37,233 nt of DNA from Zipacnadum sp036504235 (GCA_036504235.1 DASXVN010000016.1:1-37233), one strand, 5' to 3'. Shown: positions 1-8,494, numbered from the stretch's first letter. Numbers and translations: made by a program. The notes: generated by a model not told the origin, from the letters alone.

Positions 1-60
1 CGGGGGCTCGTACCCCACCGTCGCTAGCCAACCGTTAGTCCGGAGGGGTACAAGCCCCCG
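1..60. repeat. Palindromic intergenic repeat (type C)
   Basis: Bases 1-16 and 45-60 form an inverted repeat with one mismatch in 16 (CGGGGGCTCGTACCCC against the reverse complement of GGGGTACAAGCCCCCG). Its left end may be cut by the window edge. It could fold as a 16-bp stem with a 28-base loop. Bases 61-129 next to it hold no gene I can support. Nothing coding was seen here on either strand. Confidence 0.6.
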
Positions 61-129
61 CCCTACAGTACGGCAACGGCCGCACCGACGACCCAAGACG
101 CGCCCCTAGGCCACAGCGCCCCCCCCGAA

Positions 130-174
130 CTAGGCAAACTCCGGCATCCACTGCCGGTTGGCGGCGAACGGCTC
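130..174 (-). pseudogene. Remnant of a second GH4 gene 3' end
   Basis: Read on the minus strand, this 45-bp stretch encodes EPFAANRQWMPEFA followed by TAG. This matches the last 14 codons and stop of the intact GH4 gene at 386-430 with 42 of 45 bases identical (differences at 136, 160 and 170). The stop codon and frame are kept, but upstream of the fragment the sequence becomes the palindromic repeat at 174-214 and no further GH4 coding sequence follows. The simplest reading is that a tandem GH4 copy was deleted or replaced by repeats, leaving only its end. A duplication of only the gene end is the alternative. Confidence 0.75.
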
Positions 175-214
175 CTCACCCCCGGCCCCTCTCCCTCGCG
201 GGAGAGGGGGGAAC
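174..214. repeat. Palindromic intergenic repeat (type A, copy 1)
   Basis: The core is a perfect 10-bp stem, CCCCTCTCCC (186-195) and GGGAGAGGGG (200-209), with loop TCGC, preceded by a C-rich flank. A near-identical copy in the opposite orientation lies at 5912-5953, differing by one indel and one substitution. A more degenerate relative is at 36058-36089. It is probably a dispersed REP-like element; no coding content was seen. Confidence 0.75.
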
Positions 215-232
215 GGCGGGCAGGTACGACCG

Positions 233-362
233 TTTCCGTGTAGGGGCGGAAGTTGCCCGGTCTGCCGGGCAATCTCCGCCCGCGTGTGCCAATAACCGTG
301 GCTCAGCGGTAGCCGCGGGCGGAGATTCGGCGCAGACGCCGAACTTCCGCCCCTACGGGAAA
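233..362. repeat. Nested palindromic element (type B, full copy)
   Basis: Two nested inverted repeats are visible. The outer arms are GTAGGGGCGGAAGTT (240-254) and AACTTCCGCCCCTAC (342-356), with partial extension outwards to about 233 and 362. The inner arms are AATCTCCGCCCGCG (271-284) and CGCGGGCGGAGATT (314-327). The whole can fold into one long hairpin with internal loops, like a REP/BIME or short MITE without coding capacity. Part of the right half (GGCGCAGACGCCGA and GCCCCTACG) recurs at 6001-6030. The element fills most of the gap downstream of the GH4 gene. Confidence 0.75.
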
Positions 363-385
363 CGGCACGCGGGAAATGCCTCCCC

Positions 386-1699
386 CTAGGCGAACTCCGG
401 CATCCACTGCCGGTTAGCGGCGAACAGCTCGTCGAACATGGCCCGAATCTCGCCGGGGGCGAGCATCGCCGCGGTCAGCGGGTCGGTGAGCACCGCGTGA
501 TACGCCAGCTCGCGGTCGCCGGTGAGCGCCGCCTGCACGGCCATGCCCATGGAGCTGAGGTTGGACTGGTTCAGCGCCGCGCAGACCGGGGGCAGATCGC
601 CGACCACGCAGGGATGCACGCCGGTGTTGTCCACCATGCACGGCACCTCCACGCAGGCGCCGGGGGTGAGATTGCTGATCAGGCCGTGGTTGAGCACGTT
701 GCCGTTGAAACGGAACATGGCGCCGGTCTCCAGGGAGTTGATGATGTTGGAGGCGTATTCGTGGCTGCGCTCGCCGAAGGGAATCGGCTCCTCGCCGCGG
801 ATCTGCTTGAGCGTGCGCTCGGCGTGAGGCAGCCAGTGCTCGCGGTAGGACTCGAGAATCTGCGCGTGCTGCCCGGCGAACCCGCCGGGGTTGTCAAAAG
901 CCTCCACCAGGTCGGGCCGCTTGCGGTAGTACGGCAGGTACTCGGAGAGGTGGCCGCTGGATTCGGTCATGAAGTAGCCGATATGCCGGGCCAGGTCCCA
1001 GCGCACCTTCTCCCCAACCGGGACGCCGTCGCGGTCAATCTTCTCCAGAATCGCCGGCCACAGGTTGCGCCCCGCCAGGTCCTCGATACGCAGGAACCAG
1101 GCCATGTGGTTGATGCCCGCGGCCCAATACTTGATCTCCTCGGGTTTCAGCCCGGCCAGCTCGCCCAGCCAGTTGCCGGTGCCCTGCACGCCGTGGCAGA
1201 GGCCGACGAACTTGACCTTAGTAGCCACACTGCAGGCCCAGGTCAGCATGGTCATGGGGTTGGTGTAGTTGAGCATCCAGGCCTGCGGGCAGAGCCGCTC
1301 AATATCGCGGCAGATCTCCAGCAGCTTGGGGATGGTGCGCAGGGCGCGGAAGATGCCGCCCACGCACATGGTGTCGCCGACCGGCTGGGTGATTCCGTAC
1401 TTGTAGGGGATGTTGATCTCGTTCTCAAAGGGCTCCAGGCCGTTGGCGAGGATGGCGCACATGACGTAGTCCGCGCCCTCCAGGGCCTCGGCCCGGTCCA
1501 GGGTCTTGCTGACCGTGGTGGGCAGGTTCTCCTGCGCGAAAAGCTTCTGGGCCACCTGATAGGTGATGTCCAGCCGCTCGGGGTCAATGTCCATGAGGCT
1601 GATATGCGAGTCGCGGAGGGCTTCGAAGGACAGCACGTCCTTGATGAGCGTCTGGGCAAAGCCGATCGAGCCGGCGCCAATGATGGCTATACGGGGCAT
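386..1699 (-). CDS. GH4 family glycosidase (alpha-galactosidase/alpha-glucosidase type)
   Basis: The 437-residue product is a cytoplasmic GH4 enzyme, a family that cleaves glycosides by an NAD+- and Mn2+-dependent oxidation-elimination mechanism. The N-terminus (residues 3-14, IAIIGAGSIGF) is the dinucleotide-binding glycine loop. GDTMCVGGIFRALRTIP lies near 108-124, LNYTNP at 143-148, CHGVQGT at 168-174 and AGINHMAW at 194-201. Cys168 and His198 sit where the family's metal ligands are. The motifs best match MelA/AglA-like members, but substrate cannot be read from sequence. The start is ATG at 1699 because AAGGAGA lies 6 bases upstream; an open frame continuing to 2053 is not similar to the family. 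It is divergent from the 1884 gene. The remnant at 130-174 shows that a second copy once existed. Length is normal for the family. Confidence 0.93.
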   Translation of the reverse strand: MPRIAIIGAGSIGFAQTLIKDVLSFEALRDSHISLMDIDPERLDITYQVAQKLFAQENLPTTVSKTLDRAEALEGADYVMCAILANGLEPFENEINIPYKYGITQPVGDTMCVGGIFRALRTIPKLLEICRDIERLCPQAWMLNYTNPMTMLTWACSVATKVKFVGLCHGVQGTGNWLGELAGLKPEEIKYWAAGINHMAWFLRIEDLAGRNLWPAILEKIDRDGVPVGEKVRWDLARHIGYFMTESSGHLSEYLPYYRKRPDLVEAFDNPGGFAGQHAQILESYREHWLPHAERTLKQIRGEEPIPFGERSHEYASNIINSLETGAMFRFNGNVLNHGLISNLTPGACVEVPCMVDNTGVHPCVVGDLPPVCAALNQSNLSSMGMAVQAALTGDRELAYHAVLTDPLTAAMLAPGEIRAMFDELFAANRQWMPEFA

Positions 1700-1883
1700 A
1701 ACGGTTCTCCTTGGTCGAATTTCGGTCCGAAGCGAGACTTTCGACTCCGCGCCCGGATTCCCTCCTCCGGTGATTTCCCCCGACAAGTCTCCGCCGGACG
1801 TAGGGAAGGTACGGGAGGGCGTCGGGGCGAAGAGCACCGGTACCAATAGTGTGCATCCGCCCAGTTGGAGAGGAAGATTTTCG

Positions 1884-4800
1884 ATGCGTGTCACTTGGCG
1901 AGTCCTGCTCGTAAGCGCTCTGCTCACCGGCTTGTTCGCCGCGGCCGGTTGGTCGCAAGCGAATGAGGGCAACCTGCTCAAGAACCCCAGCTTTGAAGAA
2001 CTCATTCCGGGGAAGATGGACAATGGATACATAAACTGGGCTTTTGCCGACAACGGCCAGCCGGCCTATCGCGGCGAGATCGAGGCCCAGGACTTCCACA
2101 CTGGGCTCAAAGCTGCCTCCGTGTCAGTCGCGGCTAACCCCAAGGTCTACGCCGCCTGGGCGCAGCACGTTATCCTCAAGTCGGACGCCGAGTTGCCCGA
2201 CCAGGTCTCCGTCTGGTACCGCGCGCCGCAGAACGGCGCCAACATTGTCCTGGGTTTCAGCGCTTTTGAGGACGGCAAGTCGGTGCCCAAGGGGGGCGAC
2301 TCGATTGCGCTGCCCCAGAGTACCGACTGGACGCAGATCAAAGCCACTATCCAGGTGCCGGCGGGAACGCGCGATATTCAGTTCGAACTGCGCGTGGACA
2401 AGCCCGGGGAGTACCGTTTCGACGATGCCGCGATACTGCGCACCCCCCTGGCCGCGGCCGGCGGCAAGCCCGACCGCATCCTCTTTGTGACGCCGGCCGC
2501 CACCAAGGTCACTTACCTGTGGGAAGCGGCGCTCAAGAATGCCGGTTGGCAGCGCGTGAGCTACGAGACTTGGGATAACCTGACCCCGGCGCTGCTCAAG
2601 CAGTGCCGCGTGGTGGTCATGGTCGGCCTGCCCATCCGGCCCGAGGTCACCGACGCCGATCAGGCGACGATCAAGCTGCTGGATGACTATGTGAAAGCCG
2701 GAGGCGGGCTGCTGCTCAACGAGCAAGTCGGCCAGATCATCACCTCGATGACCCTCTCCTGGGCCCTGGCCCGAAACTTCGGCACCGATCTGCTCTTCGA
2801 GAAGACCATCTCCGACCCCCAACTCACCAAAACGGTGGGCGCCTGGGGGGGATCGGATACGTACACCTACACCGATCAGGTATCCGGCCCGGTGGCCGAG
2901 GGGGTTAAGGGCGTGCTGTACCAGTCCTACGTGGACCTGCAGGTCTACGGCGGGAACTTGCCCTTCCTGCCCACGCCGCCCTGGCAGGTCGTCCTCTCGG
3001 CGGGGCCCGGCTCCAAGAGCGAGACTTTCGAGCTGGGTCTGGAGGAAGTCGACAAGCACGCCCGCCCCGCGGGTTTCGCGTCCAACGTTCCTCTCGGCGG
3101 GATCCGCGAGTACGGTCAGGGCCGGGTGGGCTACCTGGGCCTGTATCCCGACATCGTTTTCACCCGCCCCATCGCCACCGATGACGACCGCAAGGTCCAC
3201 GAGGCCTACCTGGTCGCGGGTACCGGCGGCTTCGGCAGTGATCTGCAGAAGCTCTATCTCAACACCTTCCAGTGGCTGGGCGCCAACGCCGACCAGTTGA
3301 TGGCCGCCCCGTTGACCCGCCCCACGGTGGTCGGCGTGCAGTACGCCACCGGCTTCAAGTTCTTCAAGGGGATCATCGGCGCGCGCACCAGCTACTCCTC
3401 GGGAGAGTCCACCCCCGAGCAGTACGTAGCCGCCGCCCAGGCGGCCGGTTATGACTTCATCGTGTTCCTGGACGACTTCGGGGCCTTCAAGCCCGGCGGC
3501 TTTGAGTCGCTCAAGGCCGACTGCCGCCGCTTGTCGAGCGGGAACTTCCTGGCCATCCCGGGGCTGACCTACGAGAATGACGACGGCAACCACGAGTTCG
3601 CCTGGAGCCGGTACCTCAAGCTCCCCTCCGCCAAGCTGCTCACGCCCGATGGCAAGCGCTTCCTGACCCGGGACGCGCACTCCTTCACGCCTAACTCGAT
3701 GTTCGATATCAACTGGCTCTATACGCTGTGCGGCTTCGAGAGCACCTCGGGGTGGTACCGGTTCGGCAAGAACCCCTACCCGCACTACGACGCCCGCGAC
3801 TGCAACGCGATGGGCGTCATCACGCAGGAAGGCGGCAAAACCGTGGAATCCGTCGTGGACTCCTACGCCGCCGAGGCCCGCAACGGCCAGTTCGAGTGGC
3901 CGCTGGCCCTGACTTTGATGAAGAACGCCAAGGAGATCGCCCTGACCCAGAGCGGCGTCTACTACCACACCGAGATCGGCATCGAAGGCCTCCAGAAGTT
4001 GGATACCTGGCTCAATACTCTGGGGGGAAGAAGCGCGCGGAACCTGTTTCCGGGGGCTCCCTGCTTCGGTCAGGTCTTCCTGTCCAACGGGCCCCGCATT
4101 GACCTGCAGATGCCCCGCGGCGACACTGATCCGCAGAGCAACATCTGGAATCCGAACCTGCAGGAGTGGTCCTTCAAGCTGAAGGTCAGCTCTCCGGTGG
4201 GCCTGCGCGAGGTGCGGGTGATGGACGGGACGACGATGATTCGCCGGTTCCTCCCGGGTGGGGCCAAGGAGTTCGACCACGTGACCAGCCTGCCGCGCGA
4301 GCGCCAGAAGGCGATCTGGGTGCGGGCGATTGACACCCAGGGCCGCGAGGCGATCAGCCGCGACATCACCTGCGACTCCTGGCTGCTGCGTGATACGCAG
4401 TGCGCCGACCGCAACAACCAACTGCTGTACTCGATGCAGACCCGCGCCGACGGCGTGCCCTTCTACATCGGCTACGGTGGCGACACGCCCATGCCCGACA
4501 AGGGACCCTGGAACGGTCGCACCCGGCCGGTCGGCATCTTCGTCTTCGACCAGAAACTGGGCGCGGGCTCCATGGCCTACGACGGCTCGCCGGAGAACCA
4601 TCCCCAGTGCTCCTTCAGCCCCTCACTGTGGTATGGCGACACCCAGCCAAAGGCCATGGGCTGGGAGAGCCAGCTGGTCGGCGGCAAGGAGGGCGCGGCG
4701 CACGTGCAGCCCTACCGCGTCTCCAACTCGTCTGACGTCATCATCGCCGACCGCATCCTGGACGGCGTCTTCGGCGTGAACACCGAGCCGGTCATCCATG

Positions 4801-5816
4801 TTTGGCACACGCTCTATCCGGTGTCGCCCAGCCAGTACCTCAAGACCACCGCCCGCGAGTATCTCTACCTCGTGAAGCCCGATGGGGCCAGCGTGTACCT
4901 GTGGGATCAGAGCTATGAGTTCCTCCAGGACGTGCCGGTTGCGCCGAAGGGGGCCTTCGCCCTGAGCATCGGCAACATCCTGGGCTCCACGGCCACGGAG
5001 TTCGTGATCAACAACGGCGGCCAGTTCGTGGACAGCGGGAAGGTGGCCGGCAAGCCGGTGCAGAGCTTCGCCTTCAATAAGGGCGACTACGTGGGCCTGC
5101 TGAAAAGCCCCTTCGGCTCGCTGGCGGTCTACAGCCTCACCGACGGCCTGGTGATCGCCGGCGACGGCGTCAATTATGGGGTGGGCTTCAAGCCCACCGG
5201 CGCCGTCTACGCCAAGGGGACCAAACTGCGCGCGCGCCTGCTGCTGGTGGGGATGCACCGCCTGGTTGCCGATCCGGCCGCCGCCGCCGCGCAGTTTGCC
5301 GCGGATTTCGGACTCACCGGCACGCCGACCTGGAAGTTCGAGCCGGTCCAGGGCACGGTCGGGCCCGCCGACTATCCGGCAGCGCTGCAGGCCGGCGCGG
5401 GGCAGTGCTTTGTGGGTCGCGTGAGCGGCGTGGACAAGCTGGCCGCCAACCTGGGCGTCGCGGTTTCGGGCCTGCGGGATAACTGGACGGCCTTCTTCCA
5501 GACCCAGGGGACCGGTGGCCAGACCCGGATCATCTCCGTGGAGAAGGGCACCGGCTACGCCGTGGTCACCGCCGCGGAAGAGGGCAATACGCTCTTCCTC
5601 GGCCACCCGCTGATCGCCGATAACCCGGAGGTCGGTCTCACCGTGGCCCGCAGCGGCGACCGGAAGTACTGGGTGGCGGAGATCCACAACCCCACCGATA
5701 AAGCAGTCACCGCCACCGTACGCAGCAACTCGCTGTTCACCGGCTTCACCTTCAACGAGAAGCTGACGTTGGCGGCGGGGACCTCGGTCATCCGGACCCT
5801 GGGGCCGGCGGGGTAG
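1884..5816 (+). CDS. Large secreted protein: CBM-like, ThuA-like and degenerate PHP-like regions
   Basis: The product has 1310 residues. A Sec signal peptide covers about residues 1-26 (hydrophobic LLVSALLTGLFAAAG, then WSQA). Residues 28-190 (NLLKNPSFEE onwards) look like a CBM4/9-type galactose-binding jelly roll. Residues 197-475 resemble a ThuA/type-1 glutamine-amidotransferase-like fold, with alternating strands and helices and VVVMVGLP followed by YVKAGGGLLLNE. Residues about 483-780 have the outline of a PHP domain (YSSGESTPEQYVAAAQAAGYDFIVFLDDF), but the His-X-His and Thr-Asp-His metal motifs of active PHP enzymes are absent. The C-terminal 500 residues are beta-rich and I do not recognise them. 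The start is ATG 1884 after AGGAAG (spacing 7). The protein is probably periplasmic or extracellular and bound to carbohydrate. No catalytic role can be claimed. Confidence 0.8.
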   Translation: MRVTWRVLLVSALLTGLFAAAGWSQANEGNLLKNPSFEELIPGKMDNGYINWAFADNGQPAYRGEIEAQDFHTGLKAASVSVAANPKVYAAWAQHVILKSDAELPDQVSVWYRAPQNGANIVLGFSAFEDGKSVPKGGDSIALPQSTDWTQIKATIQVPAGTRDIQFELRVDKPGEYRFDDAAILRTPLAAAGGKPDRILFVTPAATKVTYLWEAALKNAGWQRVSYETWDNLTPALLKQCRVVVMVGLPIRPEVTDADQATIKLLDDYVKAGGGLLLNEQVGQIITSMTLSWALARNFGTDLLFEKTISDPQLTKTVGAWGGSDTYTYTDQVSGPVAEGVKGVLYQSYVDLQVYGGNLPFLPTPPWQVVLSAGPGSKSETFELGLEEVDKHARPAGFASNVPLGGIREYGQGRVGYLGLYPDIVFTRPIATDDDRKVHEAYLVAGTGGFGSDLQKLYLNTFQWLGANADQLMAAPLTRPTVVGVQYATGFKFFKGIIGARTSYSSGESTPEQYVAAAQAAGYDFIVFLDDFGAFKPGGFESLKADCRRLSSGNFLAIPGLTYENDDGNHEFAWSRYLKLPSAKLLTPDGKRFLTRDAHSFTPNSMFDINWLYTLCGFESTSGWYRFGKNPYPHYDARDCNAMGVITQEGGKTVESVVDSYAAEARNGQFEWPLALTLMKNAKEIALTQSGVYYHTEIGIEGLQKLDTWLNTLGGRSARNLFPGAPCFGQVFLSNGPRIDLQMPRGDTDPQSNIWNPNLQEWSFKLKVSSPVGLREVRVMDGTTMIRRFLPGGAKEFDHVTSLPRERQKAIWVRAIDTQGREAISRDITCDSWLLRDTQCADRNNQLLYSMQTRADGVPFYIGYGGDTPMPDKGPWNGRTRPVGIFVFDQKLGAGSMAYDGSPENHPQCSFSPSLWYGDTQPKAMGWESQLVGGKEGAAHVQPYRVSNSSDVIIADRILDGVFGVNTEPVIHVWHTLYPVSPSQYLKTTAREYLYLVKPDGASVYLWDQSYEFLQDVPVAPKGAFALSIGNILGSTATEFVINNGGQFVDSGKVAGKPVQSFAFNKGDYVGLLKSPFGSLAVYSLTDGLVIAGDGVNYGVGFKPTGAVYAKGTKLRARLLLVGMHRLVADPAAAAAQFAADFGLTGTPTWKFEPVQGTVGPADYPAALQAGAGQCFVGRVSGVDKLAANLGVAVSGLRDNWTAFFQTQGTGGQTRIISVEKGTGYAVVTAAEEGNTLFLGHPLIADNPEVGLTVARSGDRKYWVAEIHNPTDKAVTATVRSNSLFTGFTFNEKLTLAAGTSVIRTLGPAG

Positions 5817-5852
5817 ATAGAAGCGGCCACCGCTAACGGCCCTACCCCCTAA

Positions 5853-5874
5853 CCCCCTCCCTGAAGGGAGGGGG
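5853..5874. repeat. Short G/C palindrome after the 1884 gene
   Basis: CCCCCTCCCT (5853-5862) and AGGGAGGGGG (5865-5874) form a perfect inverted repeat with a tiny loop, preceded by CCCTACCCCCTAA. It lies 36 bases after the stop codon at 5816. No T-tract follows, so I call it a dispersed repeat, not a terminator. It opens a non-coding stretch (5817-6136) that holds this repeat, the repeats at 5912-5953 and 5986-6030, and the terminator at 6076-6110. Confidence 0.6.
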
Positions 5875-5911
5875 GATCGTCTCAGTGCCGCCGACGCGGT
5901 TTGTGGCTCTC

Positions 5912-5953
5912 GTTCTCCCCTCTCCCGCGAGGGAGAGGGGCCGGGGGGTGAGG
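5912..5953. repeat. Palindromic intergenic repeat (type A, inverted copy 2)
   Basis: A perfect 10-bp stem CCCCTCTCCC (5917-5926) and GGGAGAGGGG (5931-5940) with loop GCGA, followed by CCGGGGGGTGAGG. It is the reverse complement of 174-214 with one indel and one substitution. The two copies flank the GH4 gene and the 1884 gene in inverted orientation about 5.7 kb apart. Confidence 0.75.
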
Positions 5954-5985
5954 CCTCCCCCGGGGCGCTGCCTGGCAGTCAGCGA

Positions 5986-6030
5986 GCGGGCGTGTGTGCC
6001 GGCGCAGACGCCGACAAACGCGCCCCTACG
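5986..6030. repeat. Partial type B palindromic element
   Basis: GGCGCAGACGCCGA at 6001-6014 followed by CGCGCCCCTACG matches the right half of the nested palindrome at 328-356, with a changed middle. The left half is not recognisable, so this is a partial or diverged copy. Confidence 0.5.
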
Positions 6031-6075
6031 CGGAGACGGCGGCCGCAGAATCGTCCAACCCGACATACCAAACAA

Positions 6076-6110
6076 AAGGCCCCGGAGCTGTTGCTAAGCT
6101 CCGGGGCCTT
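6076..6110 (-). terminator. Rho-independent terminator of the GH2 gene
   Basis: A perfect 14-bp stem, AAGGCCCCGGAGCT (6076-6089) and AGCTCCGGGGCCTT (6097-6110), with a 7-base loop. On the minus strand the stem is followed by TTTTGTTTGG, a T-rich tract. It lies 26 bases past the GH2 stop codon. Confidence 0.9.
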
Positions 6111-6136
6111 CATTCTGCGCGCTTGCGGCCCGCTGG

Positions 6137-8494
6137 TTACTCCTGCATGGCGTCGGGAGCGTCGGGGCCTACCGGGATCACGGCCTCGACCTCCTGGTCC
6201 ACCTGCTGGGGCACGATGACGATGTCCGCGGCCAGCGGGCGGAAGCCCGTGGGGTCGAGAACCGTGCAGCGCAGGACTATGGGGCTGCCCTTTTCCAGCG
6301 TCTCGAGGCTGCTCGGATTCCAGATCGGTACGGTCACCTCGACGGTGCTGGCCGGGGGACAGGAGACGGAGATATCCTTCCACTCGCGCATCATGCCCAT
6401 GTACGGCGGGCCGCCGCCCATCTGGGTGCGGAAGGTGCACTCGCTCAGGTTGACGCTGTTGTAGTCGTTGTACACCGTGAAGGTGACCTCGGTGTCGCCG
6501 GGCTTCCAGGTGAGGCGCTCGGGCAGACGCACCGGGGAGAAGATCACGCGCAGCGCCCAGAAGGCGGGCTTGGGGGTGAGGTCGCCGGTCATGACGCCCC
6601 AGTCGGCGTCCTCGCCCCAGCGGGTCCAGCCCCACACGTCGCCGGCGCCGGAGGCCATCCAGGGGAAGTACGCCCCGCCGAGGCAGGTCGGGTCGTCGCG
6701 CATGTATCCCCACTCGCGGGTGAGCCGGTCAATGAAGACCTGCTGGGTGTTCTTGCCCGAAAGCGGGTCCTCCAGGATGTCGGCGATGATCGACAAGTAC
6801 GGGGAGTTCATCATGTCGGCCTGGAAGTTGATGATCCCGTACTCCGACGAGAACCAGACGCCGTTCCAGCCCTCGGCGAGAAGCTGCGCGCGGGTCTTGT
6901 CCTCCTCGAAGGTCGGCTCCCAGGTGCGGGGGTTGCCGGTAAGCACTCCGGTCTCGTTGAACTGACGGATCATCTTGAAGCTGTAGTGGATATCGGCGAG
7001 GTCGCCGTAGCGGGTCTCGAAGATGCCCTTGATCTTGCCGGCCGGGCCGGGGGGCGGGAACATGGTCATGCGGGTCGGGTCTACGGTCTTGACCATCTTC
7101 TGGGCCAGGCGGAGGTGCTCCATGAAAATGTCATGGGTCTCCTCTTTCTGGGGCATGTTCTCGTTGCCCAGGCTCCAGACCATGACGGAGGGGTGGTTGC
7201 GGTCGCGGCGTACGCAGGCCTCCATGCGGTGCAGGATCGGCCCCAGGTGCACCGGGTCGGCCACGTAGCTGTGCCCCCAGTCCACCGGCAACTCCTGCAG
7301 GAAGTAGATGCCCAGCTCATCGCAGAGGTCGGTCAACTCCGGCGGGCCGAAGAAGTGCGTGCGGATGGCGTTCACGTTGGCCCGCTTCATCATGGTGAGG
7401 CACTGGCGCAGCCAGGGCTCAGGGGTATACAGGCCAAACTCGGGGTGGAACGTGAGGTGGTTGACGCCGCGGAACTTGACGGGCTGTCCGTTGAGCAGAG
7501 CCCGCTCGTTGATGATCTCAAAGCGCCGGAAGCCCACGCGCTGCTGCACGACCTGCTCGACCTGGCCCTTGCAGGTAAGCTGCACGGACACCGTGTACAG
7601 GTGCGGGCGCTCGGCGTTCCAGAGCTGGAGACCCTCGACGGACAGGTGAATCGGCAGGCACTGGCCCGGGCCGGGGACGAGGGTGACCTCATACTGCTCG
7701 GTGGCCACGACCGCGCCGCCGGCGTCCAGCAGCGACACGCGCAGGGCGACCTCCCGCTCGTCAGCGGTGGGGTTGTGCAGGGTCACCTCGCCGGTCAGGG
7801 CGCCGCCGGTGAGGTCCTCGTCCACCTGGGGCACCAGGCGGAGGTCGGCGATATGCACCGGCTCCACCGCGTGGAGGAACGCCTGGCGGGAGAGCCCGAC
7901 AAACTCCACGGCGTGGCGCGGCATGTCCAGTTGCACGGAGGAGTGGCGGCGGTAGAGGCGCACGGCGACGGTGTGGCGCGCTCCCGGTTTCGCCAGGGCG
8001 GTCACGTCTACCTCAATCGGCGTCAGGCCGCTCCACTGCTCGCCGACCGGCTGGCCGTCCCAGTAGATTACGCCGGCGGGGAAGAGGCCCTCAAACCGCA
8101 GCAGAATGCGCTTGCCGCACCAGGCGGCGGGCACTTCCACCTCGCGCTTGAGCAGCGCGCCGTCGTCCTCGTCAATATGCTCCATCGTCACCCGGTTCCA
8201 GCCCTCGACGGTGGCGGGATTCTCCTCCGGGTCATAGTAGAAGACCTTGCCGGGTTGCTGAATCGGCTCCCAGGTGAGGCTGCCGCAGGAGCCCGCCAGA
8301 ATCGCCTCGGGCGCGGCGGGGAAGGGCCAGTAAGCCACCTGCCACTCGCCGGCAAGCTGCACGGGCTCGCTATAGGCCAGGGTCGGCGTCCAGCGGGCGG
8401 GGGTCAGCAGCGTCTCGCCGCCCTCCTCAAACTGGACCTGCTCGGGGGCGTTGAGGGACAGTTGGTACTCAAGGGCATCGGCTTTGCGAATCAT
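6137..8494 (-). CDS. GH2 family glycoside hydrolase (beta-galactosidase/beta-glucuronidase type)
   Basis: The 785-residue product has the GH2 order. An N-terminal jelly-roll sugar-binding domain comes first (about 45-215, including FEGLFPAGVIYWDGQPVG), then an immunoglobulin-like domain (about 216-330), then the TIM barrel starting at FRGVNHLTFHPEFG. The acid/base Glu is in SLGNENMP (Glu near 445) and the nucleophile Glu is in FSSEYG (near 551). RDRNHPSVMVWS precedes the first, as in canonical members. A further beta-rich tail of about 120 residues follows the barrel. No signal peptide is present, so it should act in the cytoplasm. The start is ATG 8494: GGAGG lies 9 bases upstream, and a TTG two codons earlier would be too close to it. 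It is monocistronic, with its own promoter (8576-8548) and terminator (6110-6076). The substrate is a beta-linked sugar; the exact one is unknown. Confidence 0.93.
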   Translation of the reverse strand: MIRKADALEYQLSLNAPEQVQFEEGGETLLTPARWTPTLAYSEPVQLAGEWQVAYWPFPAAPEAILAGSCGSLTWEPIQQPGKVFYYDPEENPATVEGWNRVTMEHIDEDDGALLKREVEVPAAWCGKRILLRFEGLFPAGVIYWDGQPVGEQWSGLTPIEVDVTALAKPGARHTVAVRLYRRHSSVQLDMPRHAVEFVGLSRQAFLHAVEPVHIADLRLVPQVDEDLTGGALTGEVTLHNPTADEREVALRVSLLDAGGAVVATEQYEVTLVPGPGQCLPIHLSVEGLQLWNAERPHLYTVSVQLTCKGQVEQVVQQRVGFRRFEIINERALLNGQPVKFRGVNHLTFHPEFGLYTPEPWLRQCLTMMKRANVNAIRTHFFGPPELTDLCDELGIYFLQELPVDWGHSYVADPVHLGPILHRMEACVRRDRNHPSVMVWSLGNENMPQKEETHDIFMEHLRLAQKMVKTVDPTRMTMFPPPGPAGKIKGIFETRYGDLADIHYSFKMIRQFNETGVLTGNPRTWEPTFEEDKTRAQLLAEGWNGVWFSSEYGIINFQADMMNSPYLSIIADILEDPLSGKNTQQVFIDRLTREWGYMRDDPTCLGGAYFPWMASGAGDVWGWTRWGEDADWGVMTGDLTPKPAFWALRVIFSPVRLPERLTWKPGDTEVTFTVYNDYNSVNLSECTFRTQMGGGPPYMGMMREWKDISVSCPPASTVEVTVPIWNPSSLETLEKGSPIVLRCTVLDPTGFRPLAADIVIVPQQVDQEVEAVIPVGPDAPDAMQE

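Noticed and set aside
63..272. Small minus-strand frame of 69 codons
   Set aside because: It is made of palindromic repeats and the GH4 remnant read in another frame.
497..1849. Long open frame of 450 codons on the plus strand opposite the GH4 gene
   Set aside because: It is antisense to a well-recognised GH4 gene, has biased composition (His, Gly, Val, Ala, Leu) and no domain pattern; GC-rich third positions keep such frames open.
1563..1883. N-terminal extension of the 1884 gene
   Set aside because: These 107 codons overlap the divergent GH4 gene, and the signal peptide plus AGGAAG fix the start at 1884.
2124..4601. 825-codon minus-strand frame opposite the 1884 gene
   Set aside because: Composition is typical of antisense GC-rich frames and the plus strand encodes recognisable domains with a signal peptide and ribosome-binding site.
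5842..6097. Short frames on both strands in the repeat block
   Set aside because: They consist of repeat arms and lack ribosome-binding sites or protein-like composition.
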